A stretch of 14,227 nt of DNA from positions 1-14,227 of the forward strand of contig JAFADM010000547.1 of NCBI GenBank assembly GCA_023424865.1, given 5' to 3'. The position numbers were made by a program, and so were the translations under genes. Origin of the DNA: Bacillota bacterium. GTDB lineage: Bacteria > Bacillota_A > Clostridia > DSM-8532. The notes under the pieces were generated by a model. It saw nothing but the letters and a program-made list of their open reading frames with translations. It made no database searches and had not been told where the DNA came from. This document shows, one piece after another, positions 7,485 to 14,227 of the stretch; position 1 is the stretch's first letter, and every line of letters starts with the position of its first letter.

Positions 7485-8339
7485 ATGAAGAAAATGAAAT
7501 TTTCAGTCAGACCTTCCGTTATATTTACAACGCTCATCGCCCTGATCCTTGTTGCAGCCACTCTCTATCCCTATTTGTTCACCATTGTGGCTTCGCTTCG
7601 CAAGGGTGCGGATATTTACTCAACCCATATACGTTTTGAGGATTTGTCCCTGGGGGCCTATAAGCGTTTGTTTTTCGGTATGACGGCCGATGAAGGGGTG
7701 CACCTGATGCGCTGGATCACCAACACCCTTGTGTACTCTGTTATTGTGACCCTGCTGACGTTAATAACCTCCTGCCTGGGAGGCTATGCCCTGGCCCGAA
7801 TGGAATTTCCCTTGAAGAATTTATGGTTTATTCTTATTCTGGCCGTTATGATGATTCCATCCCAGATAACCATGATACCCAAATTTATTATGATAACCCG
7901 TGTCATGGGCTGGGGAAACAGCTTTGTGGGCTTGATTGTTCCCTTTATCTTTTCACCCTATTTTACCTTTATGATGCGCCAGTTCTTTCTTTCCTTTCCC
8001 AAGGAGCTTGAGGAGGCGGCGATTATTGACGGCTTGGGACGCTTTGGGGTATTTTCACGAATTGTCCTTCCTCTTTCAAAGGCGCCCACCCTGTCTGCCG
8101 GAATCCTTATTTTTATGGGAACCTGGGGCGCTTACCTCTGGCCCAAGCTTTTAATCAGCGATGCACAAAAATATGTTTTAAATCAGGGCTTGGCAAGCTT
8201 AATGGGCAGTAAATACGTCAACGCGCCTTCCTTCCGAATGGCAGCGGCCGTGGTGGCAACAGTGCCGTTGATTGTGCTGTTTGCTCTGCTTCAAAAGCAA
8301 TTTATGGCGTCAATAACCAGTTCTGGAATCAAGGGGTGA
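7485..8339 (+). CDS. Carbohydrate ABC transporter permease, MalG type
   Basis: Second membrane subunit of the importer, 284 residues. The N-terminal helix follows MKKMKFSVRP, a short basic cytoplasmic tail. Five further hydrophobic stretches follow, including LWFILILAVMMIPSQITMIP, typical of MalG-type permeases. The EAA motif is LEEAAIIDGLGRFGVFSRIV (from residue 175), complete with the invariant Gly183. The ATG at 7485 has GGTGGGGGAG just upstream. No ATP-binding subunit is encoded anywhere in the window, so the pair probably uses a shared MsmX/UgpC-type ATPase encoded elsewhere. The stop codon region overlaps the ribosome binding site of the next gene, which suggests coupled translation. 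Confidence 0.92.
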   Translation: MKKMKFSVRPSVIFTTLIALILVAATLYPYLFTIVASLRKGADIYSTHIRFEDLSLGAYKRLFFGMTADEGVHLMRWITNTLVYSVIVTLLTLITSCLGGYALARMEFPLKNLWFILILAVMMIPSQITMIPKFIMITRVMGWGNSFVGLIVPFIFSPYFTFMMRQFFLSFPKELEEAAIIDGLGRFGVFSRIVLPLSKAPTLSAGILIFMGTWGAYLWPKLLISDAQKYVLNQGLASLMGSKYVNAPSFRMAAAVVATVPLIVLFALLQKQFMASITSSGIKG

Positions 8340-8344
8340 TTTTC

Positions 8345-10645
8345 TTGGAGGAATGGGTGATACCCACGCCTGGAATGGTCATAACAGAAAGTGTAACCTT
8401 CGCACCGGGAGTGTACTCCTTTTACAAGGGGCAGGGGATTACGGTTAAGGGCAGCCACCTTACCGTGGACGGCAACGGCGCGGTTTTAATTGGGGGCAAA
8501 GAGAAAGGGACGGCAAATCCTCAAACCCCTTTGAAGGAATTCGATTACGGCTGCGGGGCGGCAAAAAACGAGGCCCTGGGTTACTTCGGCACAGGCCTAT
8601 TTCTTGATGGGGTTAAGGACGTTACTGTTAAAAATCTTACGGTTAAGAATTTTGAGCTTGGTGCAAAGCTTCAGGGATGCTCCGACTGTCAGCTTATCGG
8701 CAATGACTTTTCATATAATTACCATAACCCGGATCATGGGTGGGAGGAACACGAGGACTTAGGCGGTATACTGCTTCATAATACCTGTGGCTGCGTGCTT
8801 GAGGGCAATCGGGCCAATGAGGTATGGAGCGGGCTTGTCATACGTTATGGGGATGAGAATACGGTAATTGGGAATGACTTTTCCCATACCTCCAATGTGG
8901 GCCTGAGGCTCTGGCGGGCTTGCCGCAACCGTTTTGAAAACAACAACTTCAGCTGGGGCCTTCGCAAGGCTCCGGGAGAGGTTCACGCACGTGATTCCTG
9001 CTGTGTCTTAATTGAGACAGGCTCAAATGAAAATGCATTTTACCGCAATGACATGCGCTACGGCGGAGACGGTCTTTTTATTCGATCTCTGAATCATTGG
9101 ATTTCCACCGGCAATTATTTTGAAGAAAATGACGCCTCCTTTGCCAATAATAATGCTATTGAAGCCTGGGATAAAGGGAACACCTATGTGCGCAACAAGG
9201 CGAATTTTTCGAGCTACGGGTTTTGGCTGGGCAATTCGGACAATACCGTACTCATCGAAAATGAAGCCGCATATAACGGAACCTGCTTCAGAAATGCGCC
9301 TGAGAGCTTTGGAAATGCAGGCATCTCCGTAGTGAACGGAACAGGTACAAATTTTGTTTTGTGGGGGAATCATATTCATCATAATAAGGGCGTGGGGATC
9401 GCTGCCCGCAACAAACCCGATAATCCGGTACATAACTGGAGTATTCGGGAGAACGCCATTTATGCCAACAGCAGCGACGACCGGGGGTTTCCAGGGTACG
9501 GCATTTACCTTAGCAACGCTTCCCATATTTATATCCAGGGGAATTCGATTTATGGCAACGAGGCCGGAAACATCTTTTTGGACAGCAATACGGAGGATAT
9601 CGCCGTATCGGAAAAAAAGCCTTCCGAGGATATCCTTTTGCAGGTTCAAGGCCCGAAGCGGGTCGTTTTGGGCGAAACAGCAGCCTTTTTTGCGGCGAAC
9701 ACTCCCAATGAAAATTCAGTCCTTCGATGGGAGTTTTCAGACGGATATAAGGCTACTGGGCCTCAAGCTCAACGCGGCTTTGACAGCCCCGGGTTTTATG
9801 CTGTATCCGTGTATATGTCTGTTCTCGATGTAAAGTATTTTGCTGACAGTGCCTTTTACGTATGCCCCTTTGGATGTGAGATTAGAACGGATTGGCATGC
9901 CCGGGGAGCAGTTCTCTTTTATAACAGGGACGGGCATTTGGTGTTTCAGAGTGATACGGGAAGGGGCATAGGCCTGTATCAGCATGGAGATTTTCGAGGG
10001 AGCACAGACGCATCCCTTTTTGCGCTTATCCGATACAATAATGAGATCCTTGAATACAAGGACAATCCGTCACCCGTATTTGTATTGTACGACAAGGGGG
10101 GACGAAAAGCGGCTTATACACCTGAGAAGAACCTTATTACAGCCCTTCAAAACAAAAATAATCCTTACAGGTATGGCTTTATCCCCTTAGACTTTCCTCT
10201 GGACGGAAGCGGATATTACTCCTTAAATGAGGACGAGGGCTTTCAATTTGGCCGGATTGTTCAATGGGAGATACGTATTGACAATACCCGGAATACAAAA
10301 ATTGAGGTTGAACTGGCAGCTTTTGGACTGTATAATCGAGAAAGAGATTTGCTAAAAAAGGAAGAATTTGTTCTGGAACCGGCATGGGCGAGAGAAGCTA
10401 CTGGGAATATAGAAGTTACAGGGAATAGAGAGGATAGATGGAATAGAGAGGCTGCAGGGCATACAGAAGCTACAGGGAATAGCGAGGCTGCAGGATATGC
10501 AGAAGCTTCAGGGAATAGCGAGGCTGCAGGAAATACAGAAGCTTCAGGGAACAGAGGGTCTTCATGGAATACAGCAGATACAACGGATACAGGATGCATC
10601 GGGATAGACACAGGCATAATAGGATCTGATACAGGAGATTCATAA
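8345..10645 (+). CDS. Right-handed parallel beta-helix protein with PKD-like domain and repeat tail; candidate sugar-active enzyme
   Basis: The function is not known. Residues about 15-425 consist of short turns rich in Asn, Gly and hydrophobics (VTVKNLTVKNFELGAKL, NENAFYRNDMRYGGDGLFIR, NTVLIENEAAYNG), the pattern of a right-handed beta-helix (PbH1/NosD/pectate-lyase fold). Dense polar stretches such as GEVHARDSC, RYGGDG, FEENDAS and NNAIEAWD could line an active groove. Residues 430-500 resemble a PKD domain (RWEFSDGYKATG, FDSPGFYAVSVYM). Residues 500-675 look like a beta-sandwich, perhaps sugar binding. The tail from 684 is repetitive. No signal peptide is seen, so it should be cytoplasmic, which is unusual for this fold. 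Start choice: TTG at 8345 has AAGGGGTGAT eight bases upstream. GTG at 8336 (overlapping the previous stop, poor ribosome binding site) and GTG at 8357 (behind GGAGG) are alternatives. It may process the imported oligosaccharide together with GH127; that is inference from context. Confidence 0.8.
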   Translation: MEEWVIPTPGMVITESVTFAPGVYSFYKGQGITVKGSHLTVDGNGAVLIGGKEKGTANPQTPLKEFDYGCGAAKNEALGYFGTGLFLDGVKDVTVKNLTVKNFELGAKLQGCSDCQLIGNDFSYNYHNPDHGWEEHEDLGGILLHNTCGCVLEGNRANEVWSGLVIRYGDENTVIGNDFSHTSNVGLRLWRACRNRFENNNFSWGLRKAPGEVHARDSCCVLIETGSNENAFYRNDMRYGGDGLFIRSLNHWISTGNYFEENDASFANNNAIEAWDKGNTYVRNKANFSSYGFWLGNSDNTVLIENEAAYNGTCFRNAPESFGNAGISVVNGTGTNFVLWGNHIHHNKGVGIAARNKPDNPVHNWSIRENAIYANSSDDRGFPGYGIYLSNASHIYIQGNSIYGNEAGNIFLDSNTEDIAVSEKKPSEDILLQVQGPKRVVLGETAAFFAANTPNENSVLRWEFSDGYKATGPQAQRGFDSPGFYAVSVYMSVLDVKYFADSAFYVCPFGCEIRTDWHARGAVLFYNRDGHLVFQSDTGRGIGLYQHGDFRGSTDASLFALIRYNNEILEYKDNPSPVFVLYDKGGRKAAYTPEKNLITALQNKNNPYRYGFIPLDFPLDGSGYYSLNEDEGFQFGRIVQWEIRIDNTRNTKIEVELAAFGLYNRERDLLKKEEFVLEPAWAREATGNIEVTGNREDRWNREAAGHTEATGNSEAAGYAEASGNSEAAGNTEASGNRGSSWNTADTTDTGCIGIDTGIIGSDTGDS
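10394..10573 (+). repeat. Ten 18-bp tandem units encoding a hexapeptide repeat
   Basis: In the reading frame of the beta-helix gene, ten 18-bp units encode variants of E-A-(A/T/S)-G-N-x: EATGNI, EVTGNR, EDRWNR, EAAGHT, EATGNS, EAAGYA, EASGNS, EAAGNT, EASGNR, GSSWNT. Units 5 to 9 alternate in pairs, giving a 36-bp higher-order period. Copy-number change would keep the frame. The product is probably a disordered, low-complexity tail. Confidence 0.85.
10586..10645 (+). repeat. Shorter 21-bp repeat encoding a heptapeptide, ending in the stop codon
   Basis: After the 18-bp units the tail changes to DTGCIGI, DTGIIGS, DTGDS-stop. These are two full 21-bp units and a partial third, each beginning GAY-ACA-GGN. 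The last copy carries ACAGGAG, which serves as the ribosome binding site for the regulator gene starting at 10645. Confidence 0.7.
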
Positions 10646-11664
10646 TGAACATTAGAGACATTGCTCAAATCGCCAACGTGTCTGTTACTACTGTTTCACG
10701 GGTGTTGAACAATAATCCAAGAGGCGTTGGGGCAAAAACAAGAGAAAGAGTTCTAAAGGTTATTGAGGATTACAATTTTAGTCCCAGTGTTATGGCCCGG
10801 GGAATGATTACCAAGCAAACCAAAGCACTGGGGCTGTTAATTCCTGACATAACCGATCCCTATTTCGCCTGGCTTTTCCGCGGGGTTGAGGATTATGCCC
10901 GGACACAGGAATATAACGTGTTTGTGTGCAATACCGACTGGAATGTGGAAAAGGAATTAAAATACATTAAGATGCTGTCGGAAAAAGGGGTTGACGGGTT
11001 CATTTTTGGCGCTACAAGCTGTGATCTTCGGGAATTCACTGAAAATGTAAAAATAGATAAACCTTTGGTATCACTGGACAGAAGGCTCAAGGAATTGAAT
11101 ATTGGAGGTATCTCTATTGATCATTCACGGGCAGGCTATCTTGCTGCCAGCTATTTATTGGCTAAGGGTCACCGGCATATTCTTTTTATTGGTAACGGCC
11201 GGGAGGATTCGGCCACCGTGGATCGGCTTGACGGCTTTAAATACGCCCATGGTCAGATTAGAATGCCTTACAGGGAGAACATGGTTTTCCTGAGGAAAAA
11301 AAACGACAATGTCTGCAAAAGGGCAATCAATAAACTCCTTCAATCGCCGGAAATTACCGCCTGCATATGCTCGGGCGATACCGTAGCTCTGGAAATGCGA
11401 AAGGCTCTTCTTGAAAATCAAATGGACATTCCTGGGGCGATCTCTTTGATTCATATGGGCTCCGATATTGTTTCTTCTAATTTGGTCCAAGGGCTAACAA
11501 GTGTTCATGAGCCTGTTTATCAGGCCGGTTATGATTTGGCGGCACTGTTGTTTCAGGCTATGAATGAACCCCAAAAAAGGCAGCAGTCCCTTCCATTGGT
11601 ATTGCCGGAGTTTAAAGAGGGATTCACGGTGAAGGATCTTTCCGGTGGCTCAGGTAAACCGTAA
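10645..11664 (+). CDS. LacI/GalR-family transcriptional regulator
   Basis: Probable sugar-responsive repressor of this operon. The N-terminus MNIRDIAQIANVSVTTVSRV is the classic LacI helix-turn-helix, followed by a hinge (PSVMARGM, about 50-57) and a periplasmic-binding-protein-like sensor domain beginning KALGLLIPDITDPYF. The total is 339 residues, standard for the family. The ATG overlaps the last base of the beta-helix stop (TAATG), with AGGAG at 10633-10637, so translation is coupled to that gene. The target is probably the palindrome at 3109-3128, which has the central CG expected for this family. As the regulator is the last gene of the same transcript, it would repress its own synthesis. 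The inducer is unknown; an arabinose-containing sugar released by the operon enzymes is plausible. It stands where a dedicated regulator usually sits and is less likely to be a global CcpA. Confidence 0.92.
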   Translation: MNIRDIAQIANVSVTTVSRVLNNNPRGVGAKTRERVLKVIEDYNFSPSVMARGMITKQTKALGLLIPDITDPYFAWLFRGVEDYARTQEYNVFVCNTDWNVEKELKYIKMLSEKGVDGFIFGATSCDLREFTENVKIDKPLVSLDRRLKELNIGGISIDHSRAGYLAASYLLAKGHRHILFIGNGREDSATVDRLDGFKYAHGQIRMPYRENMVFLRKKNDNVCKRAINKLLQSPEITACICSGDTVALEMRKALLENQMDIPGAISLIHMGSDIVSSNLVQGLTSVHEPVYQAGYDLAALLFQAMNEPQKRQQSLPLVLPEFKEGFTVKDLSGGSGKP

Positions 11665-11686
11665 AGTGTTTCTTAAGGTCATAGGA

Positions 11687-11713
11687 TATCCGTTAATGGA
11701 TCTTTTATTGGTA
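11687..11713. terminator. Weak terminator-like hairpin at the end of the operon
   Basis: ATCC-GTTAAT-GGAT (11690-11703) forms a short stem with one mismatch and extra outer pairs, followed by CTTTTATT. It sits between the convergent regulator and membrane-protein genes, where a terminator is expected. The stem is weak and the call rests mainly on position. Confidence 0.25.
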
Positions 11714-11722
11714 TAATTTTTG

Positions 11723-12481
11723 CTACTGTCTGTCGGCGTTTTCATCTGAACTTAGCCGAGCAGCTCTTTTCCGTCTTGTGGCCATTAGCTTGTAAAAGGC
11801 CCATATCACCCAGCCATGAAAAGCAAAATCAATGAGATAGGACATGAAATCCCCCATGGCGAAAAAGATGAGTGCCAGGGTATCAATAATCATGAGAACA
11901 AGAGCCGCCGTTACCGGCCAGGTTCTTTTTTTGGCGAATAGATAGAGCAGCAGGTAGGCGGAGGCACAAATAAGGGATACAAGGATACCGATGACCATGT
12001 AGAGCGGGGATAAGGTTTCCTCATAAACAACCATAGAAATTCCCAGAATTGCCTGGGGAATGATGGCGCTGAACGGGAAAGAGATGGTTGCATTTAAAAA
12101 GATGAGAACCAGGTTCACGTAAGTAAGGATTACAAGTGCCAGAAAGGTACTCATACCCGACTTATCCTTTGCGGCGAGGGGGTCCGTGCTGTCCATATAG
12201 ACACGTATGGCAGCTTCTGCGGCTTCTTCGATAGGCTGGTTGGTTTCAACCGCGAAGCCGTCCTGATACAGGCGAGGGGAGCTTTTTTGTGAGTCCAGCT
12301 TTAATATAAATTGACTTTCTTCTATTTCAAAGGGAAAAAAGGTGCCAAAATCCTTAACCGGTATGGATTCTGTAATAACAGGCTGCTCATCGACCTTAAG
12401 GCGGGCCTTGCCTGTTAATTTAATTCCCTCATAAACAATGCTGTGACTTTTTCCGTCAACAGTAACATCCCATTGCTGCAT
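11723..12481 (-). CDS. Five-helix membrane protein of unknown function with N-terminal beta domain
   Basis: I do not recognise a named family with certainty. The protein has 252 residues. Residues 1-105 are soluble and beta-rich; about 112-230 hold five hydrophobic helices (roughly 112-130, 137-153, 160-182, 189-208, 213-230); the C-terminus is basic (RRKRAA). The N-terminal part, with WDVTVDGKSHSIV, LTGKARLKVDE, FPFEIEESQFILKL and YQDGFAV, loosely resembles the two-repeat beta layout of FAIM-like domains; that is a weak impression, not an assignment. The ATG at 12481 has AAGGAG seven bases upstream, which is why it is preferred over an in-frame ATG at 12556 that would add a 25-residue extension with no such site. 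It is convergent with the regulator gene and probably a single-gene unit. Confidence 0.75.
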   Translation of the reverse strand: MQQWDVTVDGKSHSIVYEGIKLTGKARLKVDEQPVITESIPVKDFGTFFPFEIEESQFILKLDSQKSSPRLYQDGFAVETNQPIEEAAEAAIRVYMDSTDPLAAKDKSGMSTFLALVILTYVNLVLIFLNATISFPFSAIIPQAILGISMVVYEETLSPLYMVIGILVSLICASAYLLLYLFAKKRTWPVTAALVLMIIDTLALIFFAMGDFMSYLIDFAFHGWVIWAFYKLMATRRKRAARLSSDENADRQ

Positions 12482-12691
12482 GTAAGTTCTCCTTATACAA
12501 AAGTTGAAAGGTAAGCTTAAAAACAGGTATAAATGTAGTTTGCCAAGGGTGCACAAGGTTATACAGAAAATGTTTAAGTTAATTGATAGCCAAAATAAAA
12601 ATTGGAATTGGAAAGCCTTTGAAAGAGCAGAGGCTTAGATTATAGAAAGAAAAACAGTGGTAAAATTGAGCGATTTAAGCCACTTCCGGCA

Positions 12692-12720
12692 TTGACAAAT
12701 CAGTTGAAACTACTTATAAT
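12692..12720 (+). promoter_or_regulatory. Consensus promoter of the tRNA-Leu gene
   Basis: TTGACA (12692-12697) and TATAAT (12715-12720) are both perfect and separated by the optimal 17 bases, ending 17 bases before the mature tRNA. This is the strength expected for a stable RNA gene. Confidence 0.85.
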
Positions 12721-12737
12721 TAGCCTTGCTGTTGCGT

Positions 12738-12819
12738 GCGGACATGGCGGAATGGCAGACGCACCAGATTTAGGATCTGGCGGGCGACCGTAAGGGTTCA
12801 AGTCCCTTTGTCCGCACCA
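12738..12819 (+). tRNA. tRNA-Leu (anticodon TAG)
   Basis: The acceptor stem GCGGACA/TGTCCGC, anticodon stem CCAGA/TCTGG around the loop TTTAGGA (anticodon TAG at 12771-12773), class II variable arm CGG-GCGA-CCG (12781-12790), T arm AAGGG-TTCAAGT-CCCTT and an encoded CCA end (12817-12819) are all present. The long variable arm and anticodon identify leucine, reading CUA and probably other CUN codons. The gene stands alone with its own promoter and terminator. Confidence 0.97.
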
Positions 12820-12826
12820 AGCTCAT

Positions 12827-12871
12827 CCGGTTGAAATAGATGCACTCTGTGTCTGTTTTAATCGGATTTTT
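12827..12871 (+). terminator. Rho-independent terminator of the tRNA-Leu gene
   Basis: CCGGTTGAAATAGA (12827-12840) pairs with TCTGTTTTAATCGG (12852-12865) over 14 positions, including a few G-T wobbles, around an 11-base loop. ATTTTT follows directly. It starts eight bases after the tRNA CCA end. Confidence 0.75.
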
Positions 12872-12921
12872 CGCTATTAGGAATAAAAAAACGTTTATAT
12901 AAGGCGCAAGGGGACAAATCA

Positions 12922-13884
12922 ATGAACGAAAAAATGTTTTTGGAGATTAATGGAATTAGGCAGGGGCTGTTTTTACAATGTGAGGATAGTGAAAACCCGG
13001 TTTTATTGTTCCTTCATGGTGGGCCAGGTTCCCCCGAAATTGCATTTACCGAGCAATACCCTACGGGATTTGAAAAAATATTTACTCTTTGCTGGTGGGA
13101 GCAGCGCGGCAGTGGAATGTCATACAGTAGCAGCATTACAAAGGAAGAAATGACAATTGGACAGATGATTTCCGACACAATTGCTGTAACCCATTATCTG
13201 AGGAAACGTTTTAATAAGGAAAAAATATATGTTATGGGTCATTCATGGGGCTCATTGCTTGGTGTACTTACAGTACAGCAGTCGCCGCAGTTTTTCCATG
13301 CATATATTGGCATTGGTCAGGTTGCAAGGCAATTAGAGTCAGAGCGCTTGGCCTATACCTTTATGTTGCAGGAATTTCGTAAAGTAAACAATAAAAAGAT
13401 GATACGAAAGCTTAAAAAATTTCCCGTTGACAAGGGCGGCGAAGTAAGCATTAAATACCTTGGTGTGCGAAGCGAAGGCATGATGAAGCTCGGTATAGGC
13501 ATAATTCATAATTGCACCTCAATAATGAAATGTGTCATGACTGTACTCCGATATAAGGGATATAATCTAAAAGAAAAATTTAAATTTCCCATGGGAAGCA
13601 GTTTTTCTCTTAGGTGCCTATGGGATTTTGTACTACAAACGGATTTAATTAAGCAAGTGACTGAATTAAAGGTGCCTGTATATATTTTTCAAGGCAAGTA
13701 TGACTATCAGGTATCCTATGTTATTGCAAAGAAATTTGCAACATCTATAAAGGCTCCTGTGAAGGGCTTTTACACATTTGAAAATTCGGCCCATAGCCCA
13801 TGTTTTGAAGAACCTGAAAAAATGTGTCATATTTTGCAAGTAGATGTACTTCAAGGAAAAGTTGATCTATCAGACGAATCGTAA
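12922..13884 (+). CDS. Alpha/beta hydrolase, proline iminopeptidase-like (S33 type)
   Basis: A cytoplasmic serine hydrolase of 320 residues; no signal peptide. HGGPG at 32-36 is the oxyanion motif typical of the proline iminopeptidase branch, and WWEQRGSG follows, as in that family. The nucleophile elbow is GHSWGS with Ser108. The acid is probably Asp261 (GKYDYQVS) and the base His291 (NSAHSPCFEEP), giving a complete triad. The ATG at 12922 has AAGGGG eight bases upstream. Members cleave N-terminal residues from short peptides or act on other small amides and esters; the substrate cannot be read from the sequence. Codon use is more A+T-rich than in the sugar operon, and the gene sits directly behind a tRNA gene, which is compatible with acquisition by transfer. 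No phage or integrase gene is seen beside it. Confidence 0.88.
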   Translation: MNEKMFLEINGIRQGLFLQCEDSENPVLLFLHGGPGSPEIAFTEQYPTGFEKIFTLCWWEQRGSGMSYSSSITKEEMTIGQMISDTIAVTHYLRKRFNKEKIYVMGHSWGSLLGVLTVQQSPQFFHAYIGIGQVARQLESERLAYTFMLQEFRKVNNKKMIRKLKKFPVDKGGEVSIKYLGVRSEGMMKLGIGIIHNCTSIMKCVMTVLRYKGYNLKEKFKFPMGSSFSLRCLWDFVLQTDLIKQVTELKVPVYIFQGKYDYQVSYVIAKKFATSIKAPVKGFYTFENSAHSPCFEEPEKMCHILQVDVLQGKVDLSDES

Positions 13885-14066
13885 GATACCCTTTTGCTTA
13901 ATTGATAACACCAATAGCCATTTTCACCACTATTGCCAATAAACTTTGTCGAAAGGCAGCAAAAGTGAAAACGAAAAAGCTTAATTATTTATATTTTGAA
14001 CATGACAGAGAGTTGTCCGTTTTATAGATTATGATCAAAGCATAAATAGTTTGGAGGTATACGGAG

Positions 14067-14227
14067 ATGTATAGATCAATGTTGCAAATATATGTGAAAC
14101 AGAGCGATAAAGCGGTTGAAATGTATCAAAAAGCCTTTGGGGCTGAGTTGGTGGCAAGCTACCCTCACTCTGACGGAACCTTTATGCATGCCGAACTGAA
14201 TGTATACGGACAAATATTAGCTGTATC
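14067..14227 (+). CDS. VOC/glyoxalase-fold protein, PhnB-like (N-terminal part, partial)
   Basis: Only 53 codons are in the window; the gene continues past the right edge. The start MYRSMLQIYVKQSDKAVEMY followed by QKAFGAELVASYPHSDGTFM and HAELNVYGQILAVS is the pattern of the first beta-alpha-beta module of PhnB-like VOC proteins (also labelled 3-demethylubiquinone-9 methyltransferase-like). The ATG at 14067 has GGAGG nine bases upstream. The VOC fold includes metal-dependent enzymes and resistance proteins, so no function is assigned. Confidence 0.75.
   Translation, partial: MYRSMLQIYVKQSDKAVEMYQKAFGAELVASYPHSDGTFMHAELNVYGQILAV

Noticed and set aside
9023..9649. 208-codon minus-strand frame inside the beta-helix gene
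   Set aside because: It is a shadow of the repetitive Asn/Gly-rich beta-helix coding sequence with no independent signals.
10394..10573. CRISPR-like periodicity
   Set aside because: Units are 18 bp, adjacent without spacers, degenerate and in frame with a gene.
10261..10668. Minus-strand frame with Pro/Ala/Ser repeats opposite the beta-helix tail
   Set aside because: Its repeats are only the complement of the 18-bp units, which lack stops in that frame; there is no ribosome binding site.
12890..12905. Second operator-like site (AAAACGTTTA)
   Set aside because: Only the inner bases match the 3109-3128 palindrome and symmetry is lost outside the core.
12820..12921. Attachment-site duplicate of the tRNA 3' end
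   Set aside because: Only a short GGGACAAA-like match occurs near the hydrolase ribosome binding site; no real direct repeat is present.

Overview
The window looks like chromosomal DNA of a Gram-positive, plant-polysaccharide-using anaerobe of the Clostridia/Firmicutes type. The grounds are strong AAGGAGG-like ribosome binding sites, frequent GTG and TTG starts, a LAGC lipoprotein signal, an ABC sugar importer without its own ATPase, consensus TTGACA/TATAAT promoters, and Firmicutes-like proteins. No rRNA, CRISPR array, insertion sequence or phage gene was seen.

Layout. (1) Positions 1-2743, minus strand: the N-terminal 914 residues of a very large helicase with a transglutaminase-like domain, a DUF4011-type segment and a Walker A motif. 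It runs off the left edge. (2) 2744-3181: an AT-rich intergenic region with divergent promoters, a 12-bp-arm inverted repeat and a perfect 20-bp palindromic operator at the start of the sugar operon. (3) 3182-11664, plus strand: a compact six-gene carbohydrate operon. It encodes a GH127 beta-L-arabinofuranosidase-type enzyme, a lipoprotein sugar-binding protein, two MalF/MalG-type permeases, a right-handed beta-helix protein with an unusual repeat tail, and a LacI-family regulator. (4) 11723-12481, minus strand, convergent: a five-helix membrane protein of unknown function. (5) 12692-12871: a tRNA-Leu(TAG) gene with consensus promoter and terminator. (6) 12922-13884: an AT-rich alpha/beta hydrolase of the proline iminopeptidase type. 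(7) 14067-14227: the start of a VOC/glyoxalase-fold protein that runs off the right edge.

How the operon probably works. The lipoprotein captures an arabinose-containing oligosaccharide outside the membrane and the two permeases import it, probably powered by a shared MsmX/UgpC-type ATPase encoded elsewhere. GH127 and the beta-helix protein both lack signal peptides and so should act in the cytoplasm. The LacI-type protein, encoded last, is the natural candidate to bind the palindrome over the transcription start, which would make the operon self-repressing until an inducer sugar appears. A strong hairpin after the binding-protein gene fits higher expression of the binding protein than of the permeases.

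The least explained parts are the signal-less beta-helix protein, a candidate uncharacterised sugar-active enzyme with a tail of about ten 18-bp units followed by 21-bp units, and the way the last repeat unit supplies the ribosome binding site of the regulator gene.
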